The translations under genes were made by a program, and so were the position numbers. Of a DNA stretch of 64,000 nt, positions 28,410 through 40,022 are shown piece after piece. The notes below the pieces were generated by a model, which was given only the letters and a program-made list of their open reading frames with translations, ran no database searches and had not been told where the DNA came from. Position 1 is the stretch's first letter, and each line of letters begins with the position of its first letter. Origin of the DNA: Lysinibacillus macroides. GTDB taxonomy: Bacteria; Bacillota; Bacilli; Bacillales_A; Planococcaceae. The stretch is taken from positions 416,545 through 480,544 of the forward strand of contig NZ_LGCI01000005.1 of NCBI RefSeq assembly GCF_001281525.1. The letters are read 5' to 3'.

Positions 28410-29180
28410 ATGACACAACCAATTTCGAATGATGAGCAAAAACTATGGAATCGCTGGATCAATAAGCGTGATCCAGATGCAGGTGATTTATTAATAAAAA
28501 AATATATTTCTTTAGTATCCTATCATGTCCAACGCATCGCTGCGGGTTTACCAAAGAGCGTATCACGCGATGATTTAACAAGCCTAGGAATGGTAGGCTT
28601 ATTTGACGCGTTAAATAAGTTTGATATTAACAGAGATTTAAAATTTGATACATATGCTTCCTTCAGAGTAAGAGGAGCCATTATAGATGGCTTACGCAAG
28701 GAAGATTGGCTACCGCGTTCAGCGCGTGAAAAGGCTAAAAAATTAGATGCTCAAATTGAACAGCTCGAGCAAAAATATATGCGTCATGTAACGCCAGAGG
28801 AACTTGCGGAGCACATGAAGCTACCTGTTGAAGATGTCTATCAAACGGTACAGGAGCATTTTTTTTCAAATGTGTTGTCGATTAACGAACAGCAAGACCA
28901 AGAAGAAGCGGATGGTAAATCCTTTGTCATTCGAGATGATACAATGCAAACACCTGAGCAAGTGATGATTAAATCAGAGCTGTTGGATGATTTAGCCGAA
29001 AATATTCAAAAGCTTAATGACAAAGAACAGCTCGTCCTTAGTTTATTTTACACAGAGGAATTGACGTTGACTGAAATTGGTGAAATGCTTGAATTATCAA
29101 CATCGCGTATTTCACAAATCCATTCAAAAGCGTTATTAAAGCTACGAAAGCTCTTATCTACCGAAATGATTAATGCGTAA
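28410..29180 (+). CDS. sigD: RNA polymerase sigma factor SigD (flagellar, FliA type)
   Basis: Directs transcription of late flagellar, chemotaxis and autolysin genes. 256 residues. Sigma region 2 (DLTSLGMVGLFDALNKFD ... FDTYASFRVRGAIIDGLR), region 3, and region 4 HTH (LTEIGEMLELSTSRISQIHS). ATG 28410 has AGAGAGGTGG upstream; an upstream in-frame start would add a non-conserved leader. Unlike the classical arrangement it follows a terminator. Confidence 0.96.
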   Translation: MTQPISNDEQKLWNRWINKRDPDAGDLLIKKYISLVSYHVQRIAAGLPKSVSRDDLTSLGMVGLFDALNKFDINRDLKFDTYASFRVRGAIIDGLRKEDWLPRSAREKAKKLDAQIEQLEQKYMRHVTPEELAEHMKLPVEDVYQTVQEHFFSNVLSINEQQDQEEADGKSFVIRDDTMQTPEQVMIKSELLDDLAENIQKLNDKEQLVLSLFYTEELTLTEIGEMLELSTSRISQIHSKALLKLRKLLSTEMINA

Positions 29181-29203
29181 ATATTCTTAAGGGAGAGATT
29201 CCA

Positions 29204-29506
29204 ATGAGTTTAAAAGGTGTTGAATTGCAAATTGCTATTCCTAAAACATTTGAAGCTGGTAAAATGGCAGATCAGGCACAGCAACAAGTATTGGCTCAGC
29301 AAGCACATGCAAATGAAGCGCTCAAAAAAGAAGTGGAACGCAAACAAAAAATCGTTAATACATCAGAGAGTATGGATGAAATTAGTGAGGAAGAAGAAGC
29401 AGGTGGCGAATATATAAACGGAATTTATAAAAAAAAGAACAAGCACAAGCTTAAAAAACAGGCGAAACATCCATTTAAAGGGAATTTTGTGGATTTTAGT
29501 GGATAG
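29204..29506 (+). CDS. Small charged protein between sigD and swrB, unknown function
   Basis: 100 residues, no membrane segment. N-terminal part MSLKGVELQIAIPKTFEAGK, a Gln/Ala helix with VERKQKIVNT, an acidic patch, then a Lys-rich C-terminus ending HPFKGNFVDFSG. I do not recognise a named family, though the HPFKGNFVDFSG ending looks like a conserved motif. GGGAGAG precedes the ATG. Co-directional with sigD and swrB at short spacing. Confidence 0.7.
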   Translation: MSLKGVELQIAIPKTFEAGKMADQAQQQVLAQQAHANEALKKEVERKQKIVNTSESMDEISEEEEAGGEYINGIYKKKNKHKLKKQAKHPFKGNFVDFSG

Positions 29507-29521
29507 GAGTTTACGTTAACA

Positions 29522-30094
29522 ATGACAACCATACTAATAGCGGTACTATTCTTTTTACAGCTACTATCGTTTTATTTCCTGATTATTTTAAACACAAAGC
29601 TAGCAAAATTTAAGGAGTTAGAAAAAAAGCAAGAGCGCTTAATGCGCGAAATGGATGACACGATTAGTATGTATTTAACGGAAATGAAAGATGAGAATGA
29701 CCGCTTTATTCAAGAACTACAAAATGTTTCACAGCCAGAACTAGCACCAGTGAGCATTCAGCACACAGCACCAGTAATAGAACAAAAGCAGTCTTCTTCG
29801 TCAACAGTACAACAGGAAAAAGATGATAGCTCTACAATACTAGAAGCGGATACGCGCGTTTATATACCTAAAAATATAGTAGCCAATGCTTATTCACGTC
29901 AGCAGCAAGCTAGCACTAATAATAGTCCTATAGCTCCAACGACAACCAATCAAGTGCAAAAGAAAGAACAGACGTTAACATTAGAACAACAAGTGCTAGA
30001 ATTGATGAAACAAGGAAAAACATCAGAAGAAATAGCGAAACAACTGCAAAAGGGCAAAACAGAAATCGAGCTTTTACTGAAGTTTCAGCACTAA
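29522..30094 (+). CDS. swrB: Swarming motility protein SwrB
   Basis: In Bacillus subtilis SwrB promotes basal body maturation by acting on FliG/the export gate. 190 residues. N-terminal transmembrane segment (about 4-23), coiled coil with TISMYLTEMKDENDRFIQEL, a Gln/Ser/Pro-rich middle, and the conserved C-terminal helix pair LELMKQGKTSEEIAKQLQKG followed by KTEIELLLKF. Position after sigD matches. Confidence 0.88.
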   Translation: MTTILIAVLFFLQLLSFYFLIILNTKLAKFKELEKKQERLMREMDDTISMYLTEMKDENDRFIQELQNVSQPELAPVSIQHTAPVIEQKQSSSSTVQQEKDDSSTILEADTRVYIPKNIVANAYSRQQQASTNNSPIAPTTTNQVQKKEQTLTLEQQVLELMKQGKTSEEIAKQLQKGKTEIELLLKFQH

Positions 30095-30098
30095 ATTG

Positions 30099-30251
30099 TT
30101 GCGAATAGCCTAAAGCTATGGTATAGTTGCAAATGGTGTTATTACTACACACGCATTTTGATGTAGTAAGTGGTGCTCTTATGTTAAGAGTAGCTTGTTG
30201 CAAATGATAAATGCGGAGGATCAAAACCAAACATACTAGGAGGAAATACAA
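30099..30251 (+). promoter_or_regulatory. rpsB promoter and leader
   Basis: TTGCGA (30099-30104), 17 bp, TATAGT (30122-30127). The leader then folds TTACTACA (30142-30149) with TGTAGTAA (30162-30169), and a small CTCTTA/TAAGAG hairpin follows. Ribosomal S2 leaders are often autoregulatory; that is inference here. Confidence 0.55.
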
Positions 30252-30974
30252 ATGTCAGTAATTTCTATGAAACAATTACTTGAAGCTGGTGTACATTTTG
30301 GTCACCAAACTCGTCGTTGGAACCCAAAAATGAAGAAATATATCTTCGTTGAGCGTAACGGGATCTACATTATCGACTTACAAAAAACTGTTAAAAAATT
30401 AGAGGAAGCTTATGACTTCATGCGTCAAGTTGGTCAAGACGGTGGTAAAGTTCTTTTCGTGGGTACGAAAAAACAAGCACAAGAAGCGATCAAAGATGAA
30501 GCTGAACGTTCAGGCAACTACTACATCAACCAACGTTGGTTAGGTGGTACTCTTACAAACTTCGGTACAATTCAAAAACGTGTTGCACGTCTGAAACAAA
30601 TCGAAAAAATGGAAGAAGAAGGAACTTTTGAAGTTCTACCTAAAAAAGAAGTAATTCAACTTAAAAAAGAACACGAACGTCTAACTAAATTTTTAGGCGG
30701 TATCCGTGATATGCATGAACTTCCAGACGTAATGTTCGTGGTTGACCCACGTAAAGAACGCATTGCAGTTGCTGAAGCTCGTAAATTAAACATCCCTCTA
30801 GTAGGTATTGTTGATACAAACTGTGATCCAGATGAAATCGACTACGTAATCCCTGCTAACGATGATGCTATTCGTGCTGTTAAACTTTTAACTGCTAAAA
30901 TGGCTGACGCTTTAATCGAGTCAAAACAAGGTGAAGAGGAAGCTCCAGCTGCTGAAGCTGTTGCTGCTGAGTAA
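30252..30974 (+). CDS. rpsB: 30S ribosomal protein S2
   Basis: Small-subunit protein. 240 residues. Family start [27 protein letters not shown] (visible as [18 protein letters not shown]), [11 protein letters not shown], and [26 protein letters not shown] precedes the ATG. The acidic Ala/Glu tail is normal. Followed by a strong terminator and tsf. Confidence 0.99.
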   Translation: MSVISMKQLLEAGVHFGHQTRRWNPKMKKYIFVERNGIYIIDLQKTVKKLEEAYDFMRQVGQDGGKVLFVGTKKQAQEAIKDEAERSGNYYINQRWLGGTLTNFGTIQKRVARLKQIEKMEEEGTFEVLPKKEVIQLKKEHERLTKFLGGIRDMHELPDVMFVVDPRKERIAVAEARKLNIPLVGIVDTNCDPDEIDYVIPANDDAIRAVKLLTAKMADALIESKQGEEEAPAAEAVAAE

Positions 30975-30985
30975 TTCACGTTTAC

Positions 30986-31026
30986 AAAAAGGTGATAAGT
31001 GGCTCAAACCTCTTATCACCTTTTTT
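30986..31026 (+). terminator. Terminator between rpsB and tsf
   Basis: AAAAAGGTGATAAG pairs with CTTATCACCTTTTTT: a 9-bp stem at 30991-30999 and 31012-31020 flanked by A and T runs. Probably gives partial read-through into tsf. Confidence 0.9.
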
Positions 31027-31075
31027 AGAACCTAGCAATAAATTTTGTTCAACCAATTTGAGGAGGAAACACTAA

Positions 31076-31963
31076 ATGGCAAACATTACTGCACAATTAG
31101 TAAAAGAATTACGCGAAAAAACTGGCGCTGGTATGATGGATTGTAAAAAAGCGTTAGTACAAACTGAAGGTAACCTAGAAGCTGCGATCGACTTCCTACG
31201 TGAAAAAGGTCTTTCTTCAGCTGCTAAAAAGGCTGACCGTGTTGCTGCAGAAGGTACAACTTATATTTTAGAACAAGGTAATGAAGCAATTATCTTAGAA
31301 GTAAATGCTGAAACTGACTTCGTTGCAAAAAACGATAAATTCCAAGTACTTGTTGCTTCTTTAGCAGAGCAATTACTTACTGCTAAACCAGCATCAGTAG
31401 AAGATGCATTAGAGCTTGCAAATGCAGAAGGCGTAAAAATCGCTGACCAAATTTCAACGGCTGTTGCAACAATTGGTGAAAAAATTACGCTTCGTCGTTT
31501 CGAAATTAAAACAAAAACGGATGCAGATGCATTCGGTTCTTATTTACACATGGGCGGCCGTATTGGTGTATTAGTAACTTTAGAAGGGTCTACAGATGCA
31601 GCAGCTGCTAAAGATGTTGCAATGCATATTGCAGCAATCAACCCAACTTACGTTTCTCGCGAGGAAGTTTCTGCTGAAGAGGTTGAACGTGAGCGTAAAG
31701 TATTAACTGAACAAGCGCTTAATGAAGGTAAACCAGAAAACATCGTTGCGAAAATGGTTGAAGGTCGTCTTGGTAAATATTTCGAAGATGTTTGCTTACT
31801 TGACCAAACTTTCGTTAAAAACTCAGATCAAAAAGTACGTGATTTTGTAGCTTCAATTGGTGGTTCTGTAAACAGCTTTGTACGTTACGCTGTTGGTGAA
31901 GGTATCGAAAAACGTGAAGATAACTTTGCAGAGGAAGTAATGAGCCAAGTTAAAGGTAACTAA
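31076..31963 (+). CDS. tsf: Elongation factor Ts
   Basis: Nucleotide exchange factor for EF-Tu. 295 residues. N-terminal UBA domain with [16 protein letters not shown] and the family signature [12 protein letters not shown], followed by the core domains. GAGGAGG precedes the ATG. Usual neighbour of rpsB and pyrH. Confidence 0.99.
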   Translation: MANITAQLVKELREKTGAGMMDCKKALVQTEGNLEAAIDFLREKGLSSAAKKADRVAAEGTTYILEQGNEAIILEVNAETDFVAKNDKFQVLVASLAEQLLTAKPASVEDALELANAEGVKIADQISTAVATIGEKITLRRFEIKTKTDADAFGSYLHMGGRIGVLVTLEGSTDAAAAKDVAMHIAAINPTYVSREEVSAEEVERERKVLTEQALNEGKPENIVAKMVEGRLGKYFEDVCLLDQTFVKNSDQKVRDFVASIGGSVNSFVRYAVGEGIEKREDNFAEEVMSQVKGN

Positions 31964-32018
31964 TTTAGCTTGCATTTGATCCTAATCAAATAATCACTAG
32001 ATTTTCTAGGCAAAAAAA

Positions 32019-32052
32019 TGGGGAACACAACATAGCGTGTTCCCTATTTTTC
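32019..32052 (+). terminator. Terminator after tsf
   Basis: GGGAACAC (32021-32028), loop AACATAGC, GTGTTCCC (32037-32044), then TATTTTTCC. Confidence 0.85.
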
Positions 32053-32095
32053 CGAAATAAAAGAAAAAACAAGATAATTTTCTATTCTGCCTTAA

Positions 32096-32904
<809 letters not shown>

Positions 32905-32905
<1 letters not shown>

Positions 32906-33462
32906 TGGCTAAACAAGTATTAGAACAAGCAAAAGAAAAAATGAACAAAACAATTGCGGCTTTTACACGTGAATTATCTTCAATTCGTGCAGGTCGTGCC
33001 AACGCATCATTACTAGATCGTATTACAGTTGATTATTATGGCGCACCAACACCCATCAATCAGCTTGCAGGGGTTTCTGTACCAGAAGCTCGCTTATTAG
33101 TAATCACACCTTACGATAAAACGATTTTAGGAGATATTGAAAAGGCAATTATGAAATCGGATATTGGGATCACCCCAACAAATGATGGCTCTGTTATTCG
33201 TTTAACCATCCCTGCTCTAACAGAAGAGCGTCGTAAGGATTTAGTGAAGCAAGTGAAGAAAGAAGCAGAAGACGCAAAAATTGCTGTTCGTAATGTTCGT
33301 CGTGATGCCAATGACGATTTGAAAAAACTTGAAAAAGCTGGCGATATCACAGAAGATGATCTACGTGGCTATGGTGAAGATATTCAAAAATTAACAGATG
33401 ACTTCATTGTAAAAGTAGATCAAGTAATGAAAGATAAAGAAAAAGAAATTTTAGAGGTGTAA
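32905..33462 (+). CDS. frr: Ribosome recycling factor
   Basis: Splits post-termination ribosomes with EF-G. 185 residues, usual size. Features: [21 protein letters not shown] (seen in part as [15 protein letters not shown]), [14 protein letters not shown], and [26 protein letters not shown] upstream within the pyrH end, ATG at 32905 sharing one base with the pyrH stop. Confidence 0.98.
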
Positions 33463-33505
33463 ACAGACGTTTTACATGTCTATGATGGAACTTTTTGATG
33501 AGATA

Positions 33506-33538
33506 AAGGCGTCCTATACTTAACAGGACGTCTTTTCT
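33506..33538 (+). terminator. Terminator after frr
   Basis: GGCGTCCT, loop ATACTTAAC, AGGACGTC, then TTTTCTCTTT. Stem at about 33508-33515 and 33525-33532. Confidence 0.8.
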
Positions 33539-33739
33539 CTTTACGATCTAGTAAGCTAAGAAGAGGGAAAAGGATAATATTCAGTCATACTCTTTATGAA
33601 GAGAGTGGATGGACATAATACATCATCTCCATTAAAGATGCTGGTAGGTTTTCATTTCTAAAAGTCTATATGAAAATTTCATTGTGTGTATAGTTCTAAA
33701 ATAAGCTAGTTTATACATAGTCAATTTAGAGGGAAAAAA

Positions 33740-33769
33740 AAGACAAAGAGCACTTTTGTTTGTTATGAT
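33740..33769 (+). promoter_or_regulatory. Candidate sigma-A promoter for uppS-cdsA-dxr-rseP
   Basis: AAGACA (33740-33745), 18 bp, TATGAT (33764-33769), about 40 bp before uppS. The rest of 33539-33739 holds no ORF or structure I can name. Confidence 0.5.
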
Positions 33770-33810
33770 AGATTAGTATACGTCCGATTAGTTGTAGTGG
33801 GGGAGTTAGC

Positions 33811-34605
33811 ATGTTTAAAAAGCTATTAGGTAAACAAATAAATATGGATACACTATCATTGGAGGAGCGTGTGGCTCTTACTAAAAGCGAGCCGATTCCT
33901 GCCCATGTAGCGATTATTATGGACGGAAATGGACGTTGGGCAAAGAAAAGAGCTATGCCACGTGTTGCTGGTCATCATGAAGGAATGAAGACCGTACGTA
34001 AGGTAACAAGATTTGCGTCAGACTTAGGTATTAAAGTGTTAACAGTATATGCCTTTTCTACAGAGAACTGGAAACGACCAAAACCTGAGGTCGATTTTTT
34101 GATGCGCCTACCTGTTGAATTTTTAGGTTCTTTTTTACCTGAAATGATGGAGCGTAATGTACGTGTTGAAATGATTGGAGACCCATCTTTATTACCTGCT
34201 CATACACAAAAGGCGTTGTATGAAGCAATGGAAGAAACGAAGCATAATACAGGGCTTGTTTTAAATTTTGCATTGAATTATGGCAGTCGTTCTGAAATGG
34301 TCAATGCCATGAAAATGATGCTTCAAAAAGTACAGGACGGTCAATTAACAATGCAGGACATAACAGAAGATTGCTTAACAGCTCATTTAATGACGGCCCA
34401 TTTGCCTGAGCCCGATTTATTAATTCGTACAAGTGGTGAAGTGCGATTAAGTAACTTTATGTTATGGCAGCTCGCCTATACAGAATTTTGGTTTACAGAT
34501 ACATTGTGGCCAGATTTTAGTGAGGAAAACTTACTCGAAGCGGTAGAAAACTATCAGAAACGTAATCGCCGTTACGGTGGGTTGAAGGGAGAAGAAACAA
34601 CTTGA
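33811..34605 (+). CDS. uppS: Undecaprenyl diphosphate synthase (isoprenyl transferase)
   Basis: Makes the C55 lipid carrier for cell-wall synthesis from FPP and IPP. 264 residues. Catalytic Asp38 in IIMDGNGRWAKKRAMPR, the conserved VYAFSTENWKRPKPEV, and DLLIRTSGEVRLSNFMLWQ near the C-terminus. GTGGGGGAG precedes the ATG. First gene of a lipid/isoprenoid cluster. Confidence 0.98.
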   Translation: MFKKLLGKQINMDTLSLEERVALTKSEPIPAHVAIIMDGNGRWAKKRAMPRVAGHHEGMKTVRKVTRFASDLGIKVLTVYAFSTENWKRPKPEVDFLMRLPVEFLGSFLPEMMERNVRVEMIGDPSLLPAHTQKALYEAMEETKHNTGLVLNFALNYGSRSEMVNAMKMMLQKVQDGQLTMQDITEDCLTAHLMTAHLPEPDLLIRTSGEVRLSNFMLWQLAYTEFWFTDTLWPDFSEENLLEAVENYQKRNRRYGGLKGEETT

Positions 34606-35402
34606 AACAACGAATTATCACGGCAATCATCGCAGCAGCACTTTTTATTCCGTTCGTCATCTATGGCAAAGTACCATTTACCATACTTGTGCTTGCAATG
34701 GCTATTGTCGGTTTTTATGAAATACTCAAAATGAAAGGTATTTCGATTTTTTCTGTGCCTGGCTTCTTAGGGCTTATCACCTTAACTTTGCTTGTTATAC
34801 CACAGAGCTGGAGTGAGAAAGTGGTAGCGACCATAGGCTATTCCTCCAATTTAATGATCGTCTATGGTCTTGTGATGTTACTACTTATTTATGTGGTGCT
34901 TGTCAAAAATAAAATAACCTTTGATGAGGTTGCCTTTATTTTATTAGGTGCATTTTATGTAGGCTTAGGATTCCATTATTTAATCGAAACAAGAAATGTT
35001 GGATTAGAATATGTTGTTTATTGTTTATTAGTCGTTTGGACAACCGATTCAGGCGCATACTTTGTAGGAAGAAAATTAGGGAAGCATAAGCTATGGCCAG
35101 AAATCTCACCAAAGAAAACGATTGAAGGCTTTATAGGTGGAATTGTGATTGCTGTTATTTTTGCTGTGGCGATGCAGCTTATTTATCCATTTGCAAATGG
35201 TATGCTCTCACTTATTTTTGTAACCATTTTTGCTTCCATTATTGGTCAAATGGGGGACTTGGTCGAATCTGCCATTAAACGTCATTTTAATGTAAAAGAT
35301 TCAGGAAATATTTTACCAGGGCATGGTGGTATTTTAGATCGCTTTGATAGTTTATTATTTGTCGTGCCTCTCCTACATTTTTTACATCTTTTTGGTAATT
35401 AA
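34602..35402 (+). CDS. cdsA: Phosphatidate cytidylyltransferase CdsA
   Basis: Forms CDP-diacylglycerol, the precursor of membrane phospholipids. 266 residues with about seven transmembrane segments. The C-terminal signature SAIKRHFNVKDSGNILPGHG followed by GILDRFDS is diagnostic. The start is TTG 34602, overlapping the uppS end, with GAAGGGAG upstream. Confidence 0.97.
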   Translation: MKQRIITAIIAAALFIPFVIYGKVPFTILVLAMAIVGFYEILKMKGISIFSVPGFLGLITLTLLVIPQSWSEKVVATIGYSSNLMIVYGLVMLLLIYVVLVKNKITFDEVAFILLGAFYVGLGFHYLIETRNVGLEYVVYCLLVVWTTDSGAYFVGRKLGKHKLWPEISPKKTIEGFIGGIVIAVIFAVAMQLIYPFANGMLSLIFVTIFASIIGQMGDLVESAIKRHFNVKDSGNILPGHGGILDRFDSLLFVVPLLHFLHLFGN

Positions 35403-35465
35403 CACATAGTCTAAAAGATATCTTACTAAATCATTGCTTAGATAGAAAAAAGGGGATAAGATGTT

Positions 35466-36611
35466 GTGAAAAAAATTAGTTTATTGGGCGCAACTGGTTC
35501 AATTGGTTGGCAAACCTACGATATTTTAAAAGAGCAACGTGAGGCTTTTCAATTAGTCGCTTTTTCTTCAGGAAAAAATATCGAGAAAACGCGAGAAATG
35601 ATTGATACATTGCAGCCTGAGCTTGTATCCGTGCAATTAGAGGAAGATGCACGAATGCTTGCAAAAGATTATCCAACCATCCAATTTACATTTGGTGCAC
35701 AAGGGCTTGTTGAGGTGGCTACGCACCCTGATTCAACAGTGCTTGTCAATGCTGTGCTTGGCAGTGTTGGGCTTGAATCCACATTAGCAGCGATCCGTAT
35801 GGGGAAAACAATTGCCATTGCCAATAAAGAAACACTGGTAACAGCTGGCCATTTAGTAATGGCGGAGGCTAAAAAATACAATGCAACGATTTTGCCCGTT
35901 GATAGTGAGCACTCTGCTATATTCCAATCTATGAATGGTGAAAACCCAAAAAATATTGAGCGTCTCATTATTACCGCTTCAGGTGGTAGCTTCCGTGACA
36001 AAACACGTGAACAATTAAAACATGTAACAGTGGCAGATGCACTGAATCATCCAAATTGGTCGATGGGCGCAAAGATTACGATTGATTCAGCTACTATGAT
36101 GAATAAGGGGCTAGAGGTCATTGAAGCACATGTATTATTTGGTATGCCATATGATAAAATAGATGTACTTTTGCATCGAGAAAGTATTATTCACTCTTTA
36201 GTTGAGTATCATGATACTAGTGTGATTGCACAGCTAGGCACACCCGATATGCGCGTCCCAATTCAATATGCATTAAGCTATCCAGATCGTATACCTTTGC
36301 ATAATGGTCAACGTCTAAATTTAGCACAAATCGGCCAGCTTCATTTTACAGAAATGGACTTTGAGCGTTACCCGGCATTGCGCTTAGCGTATGAGGCAGG
36401 GCGCACAGGTGGTACGATTTTAACAGCTATGAATGCAGCCAATGAAGCGGCAGTTGCCGCCTTTTTACAAGGGAAAATCACCTTCCTTGAAATTGACGAA
36501 ACAATTGAACGCGTCATGCAAGCACATCCAAACATTGCAGTGCCAGATTTACAAACGATATTACAGGTGGACAGTGAAACAAGAAAAATAGTGTTAGACA
36601 TGGTAAAATAA
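35466..36611 (+). CDS. dxr: 1-deoxy-D-xylulose 5-phosphate reductoisomerase
   Basis: First committed enzyme of the MEP isoprenoid pathway. 381 residues. NADPH motif [12 protein letters not shown] at the N-terminus, [11 protein letters not shown], metal-site [10 protein letters not shown], and SGGSFRD plus [20 protein letters not shown] (read in two parts). The start is GTG 35466 with AAAGGGGAT upstream. Supplies precursors for UppS. Confidence 0.97.
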   Translation: MKKISLLGATGSIGWQTYDILKEQREAFQLVAFSSGKNIEKTREMIDTLQPELVSVQLEEDARMLAKDYPTIQFTFGAQGLVEVATHPDSTVLVNAVLGSVGLESTLAAIRMGKTIAIANKETLVTAGHLVMAEAKKYNATILPVDSEHSAIFQSMNGENPKNIERLIITASGGSFRDKTREQLKHVTVADALNHPNWSMGAKITIDSATMMNKGLEVIEAHVLFGMPYDKIDVLLHRESIIHSLVEYHDTSVIAQLGTPDMRVPIQYALSYPDRIPLHNGQRLNLAQIGQLHFTEMDFERYPALRLAYEAGRTGGTILTAMNAANEAAVAAFLQGKITFLEIDETIERVMQAHPNIAVPDLQTILQVDSETRKIVLDMVK

Positions 36612-36657
36612 CGTAAGCAAGACATCGTTAACTAAACGCTTTTAAAGGTGGGGTATT

Positions 36658-37920
36658 ATGCAAACAGCCATTGCATTTATATTAATATTTGGTATGCTTG
36701 TCTTCTTTCATGAACTTGGGCACTTTTTATTTGCCAAACGTGCAGGTATTCTAGTACGTGAATTCGCTATTGGAATGGGTCCTAAAATTTATGGGAAGAC
36801 ACATGGGGAAACTATGTATACCATTCGTTTATTGCCTATCGGCGGATATGTGCGTATGGCAGGCGAGGACATGGATGGCACAGAGTTACAGCCAGGCTAT
36901 CGAATAGGGCTAATTGTCAATGAAGATAATATCGTTCAAAAAATTATTTTTAATCAAAATAATAAGCAATTACCAGATTTATTATTTTTAGAAGTTGAAC
37001 GTGCTGATTTAGAAAAGGATTTGTTTGTAGAAGGCTATGATGAAGAAGAGCGCTTAGTACGTTATCAAGTAGCAAGAGATTGTGTGCTCGTGGAAAATGG
37101 TCGTGAGCTTGTTATTGCGCCACAGGATCGTCAATTTAATGCAAAAACGGTTGGACAACGTGCTATGACAATTTTTGCAGGACCATTATTTAACTTTATT
37201 CTTGCATTTGTCATTTATTTGGTAATTGGTTTAATCCATGGTGTCCCAACTTATGAGCCCATTATTACAGAAGTTGTAGAAAATGATCCAGCTGCACAGG
37301 CAGGGATGCTAGCAGGGGATAAAGTAACAGCGATTGATGGACAAGCCGTTGAAAAATGGCAGGATTTAGCCACTATCGTGCAAGATCATCCAAATGAAAA
37401 TATTAGCGTCACTGTTGAACGAGATGGCCAATCGGTTAATTTGGATATGACTGTCAAGGAAATTCAACAGGATGGCGAAAAATATGGTCAAATTGGTGTG
37501 CGCTATGAGAGCCCAAGAGAATTTAATCCACTAAAGGCTGTTGTCTATGGGGCACAAGAAACCTATAATATGACTGTAAAAATATTTGAACTTCTAGGTA
37601 TGCTGATTACAGGTAAGTTCACAATAGATGCACTGTCGGGTCCTGTCGGTATTTATAAAGCGACAGAGCAAGTAGCACAGTACGGTATTATGAACTTAAT
37701 GAACTGGGCAGCAATGCTAAGTATTAACCTAGGGATTATGAACCTACTACCATTACCAGCACTTGATGGGGGTCGCCTATTATTCTTTGGCTTTGAAGCT
37801 TTACGTGGTAAACCAATTGACCGCCAAAAAGAAGGGCTTGTGCATTTTGTCGGCATTGTGCTACTAATGATTCTAATGGTTGTTGTGACATGGAATGATA
37901 TACAACGATTTTTCTTTTAA
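36658..37920 (+). CDS. rseP: Site-2 membrane metalloprotease RseP (RasP)
   Basis: Intramembrane zinc protease; in Bacillus it cleaves anti-sigma factors and signal-peptide remnants. 420 residues. HELGH zinc motif at 18-22, second metal ligand Asp370 in NLLPLPALDGGRL, one PDZ domain at about 200-270 between the membrane segments. AAAGGTGGGG precedes the ATG. Confidence 0.97.
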   Translation: MQTAIAFILIFGMLVFFHELGHFLFAKRAGILVREFAIGMGPKIYGKTHGETMYTIRLLPIGGYVRMAGEDMDGTELQPGYRIGLIVNEDNIVQKIIFNQNNKQLPDLLFLEVERADLEKDLFVEGYDEEERLVRYQVARDCVLVENGRELVIAPQDRQFNAKTVGQRAMTIFAGPLFNFILAFVIYLVIGLIHGVPTYEPIITEVVENDPAAQAGMLAGDKVTAIDGQAVEKWQDLATIVQDHPNENISVTVERDGQSVNLDMTVKEIQQDGEKYGQIGVRYESPREFNPLKAVVYGAQETYNMTVKIFELLGMLITGKFTIDALSGPVGIYKATEQVAQYGIMNLMNWAAMLSINLGIMNLLPLPALDGGRLLFFGFEALRGKPIDRQKEGLVHFVGIVLLMILMVVVTWNDIQRFFF

Positions 37921-37959
37921 TAACTAGATATTGTTGGATTTCAATGAAGTTTTATTTTC

Positions 37960-38002
37960 TAGCTTTGAGTGCATTTTCGATGAAACATTGCGCTCAAAGC
38001 TA
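37960..38002 (+). terminator. Hairpin between rseP and proS
   Basis: TAGCTTTGAGTGC (37960-37972) pairs with GCGCTCAAAGCTA (37990-38002), 13 bp with one G-T pair; the loop is 17 nt. The tail AATTTGTTT is only moderately T-rich. Confidence 0.55.
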
Positions 38003-38059
38003 AATTTGTTTATGCTATTGAGAGTATAACTTATTTATTTAAAAAAGGTGGAACACTGA

Positions 38060-39766
<1,707 letters not shown>

Positions 39767-39838
39767 TAAGTAAGCTTCCAGAAAGAGCAATGTTTCTAAT
39801 AGAGGCTTTTCTTAAATTTTGATAAGATAGTGGTAAAG

Positions 39839-39936
39839 AATTCGCGATACTTCTGTGGAACCGTGAGTCAAGCAAGAAACGACAGATTGTTCTGTTAAGC
39901 TTGAAGTGCGCCCACAGTGAGGAAGCGAATTTTTTT
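39839..39936 (+). ncRNA. Long three-tier hairpin with T tail between proS and polC
   Basis: Nested arms: AATTCGC (39839-39845) with GCGAATT (39925-39931); CTGTGG with CCACAG; TCAAGC with GCTTGA; inner ACAGA with TCTGT. A T run follows directly (to 39936). It could be an elaborate terminator, an attenuator of polC or a small RNA. It contains TGGAACCGTGAG, which recalls a T-box sequence, but there is no room for a specifier stem. No known family recognised. Confidence 0.55.
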
Positions 39937-40022
39937 CTTGAATGCTCATCATAGCTTTAAGACGAATAAAGAATAGAGGGTTTAGCAAGATAACCTTTTT
40001 TCTGAAAGTAGGTGTTGATCGA

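Noticed and set aside
39839-39936. T-box riboswitch before polC
   Set aside because: The TGGAACCGTGAG match is partial, only about 70 nt separate it from proS so no specifier stem fits, and the downstream gene is not a tRNA-responsive type.
39942-40022. Upstream extension of PolC
   Set aside because: The extra 27 residues are not like PolC N-termini; TTG 40023 has a Shine-Dalgarno and the conserved EQ start.
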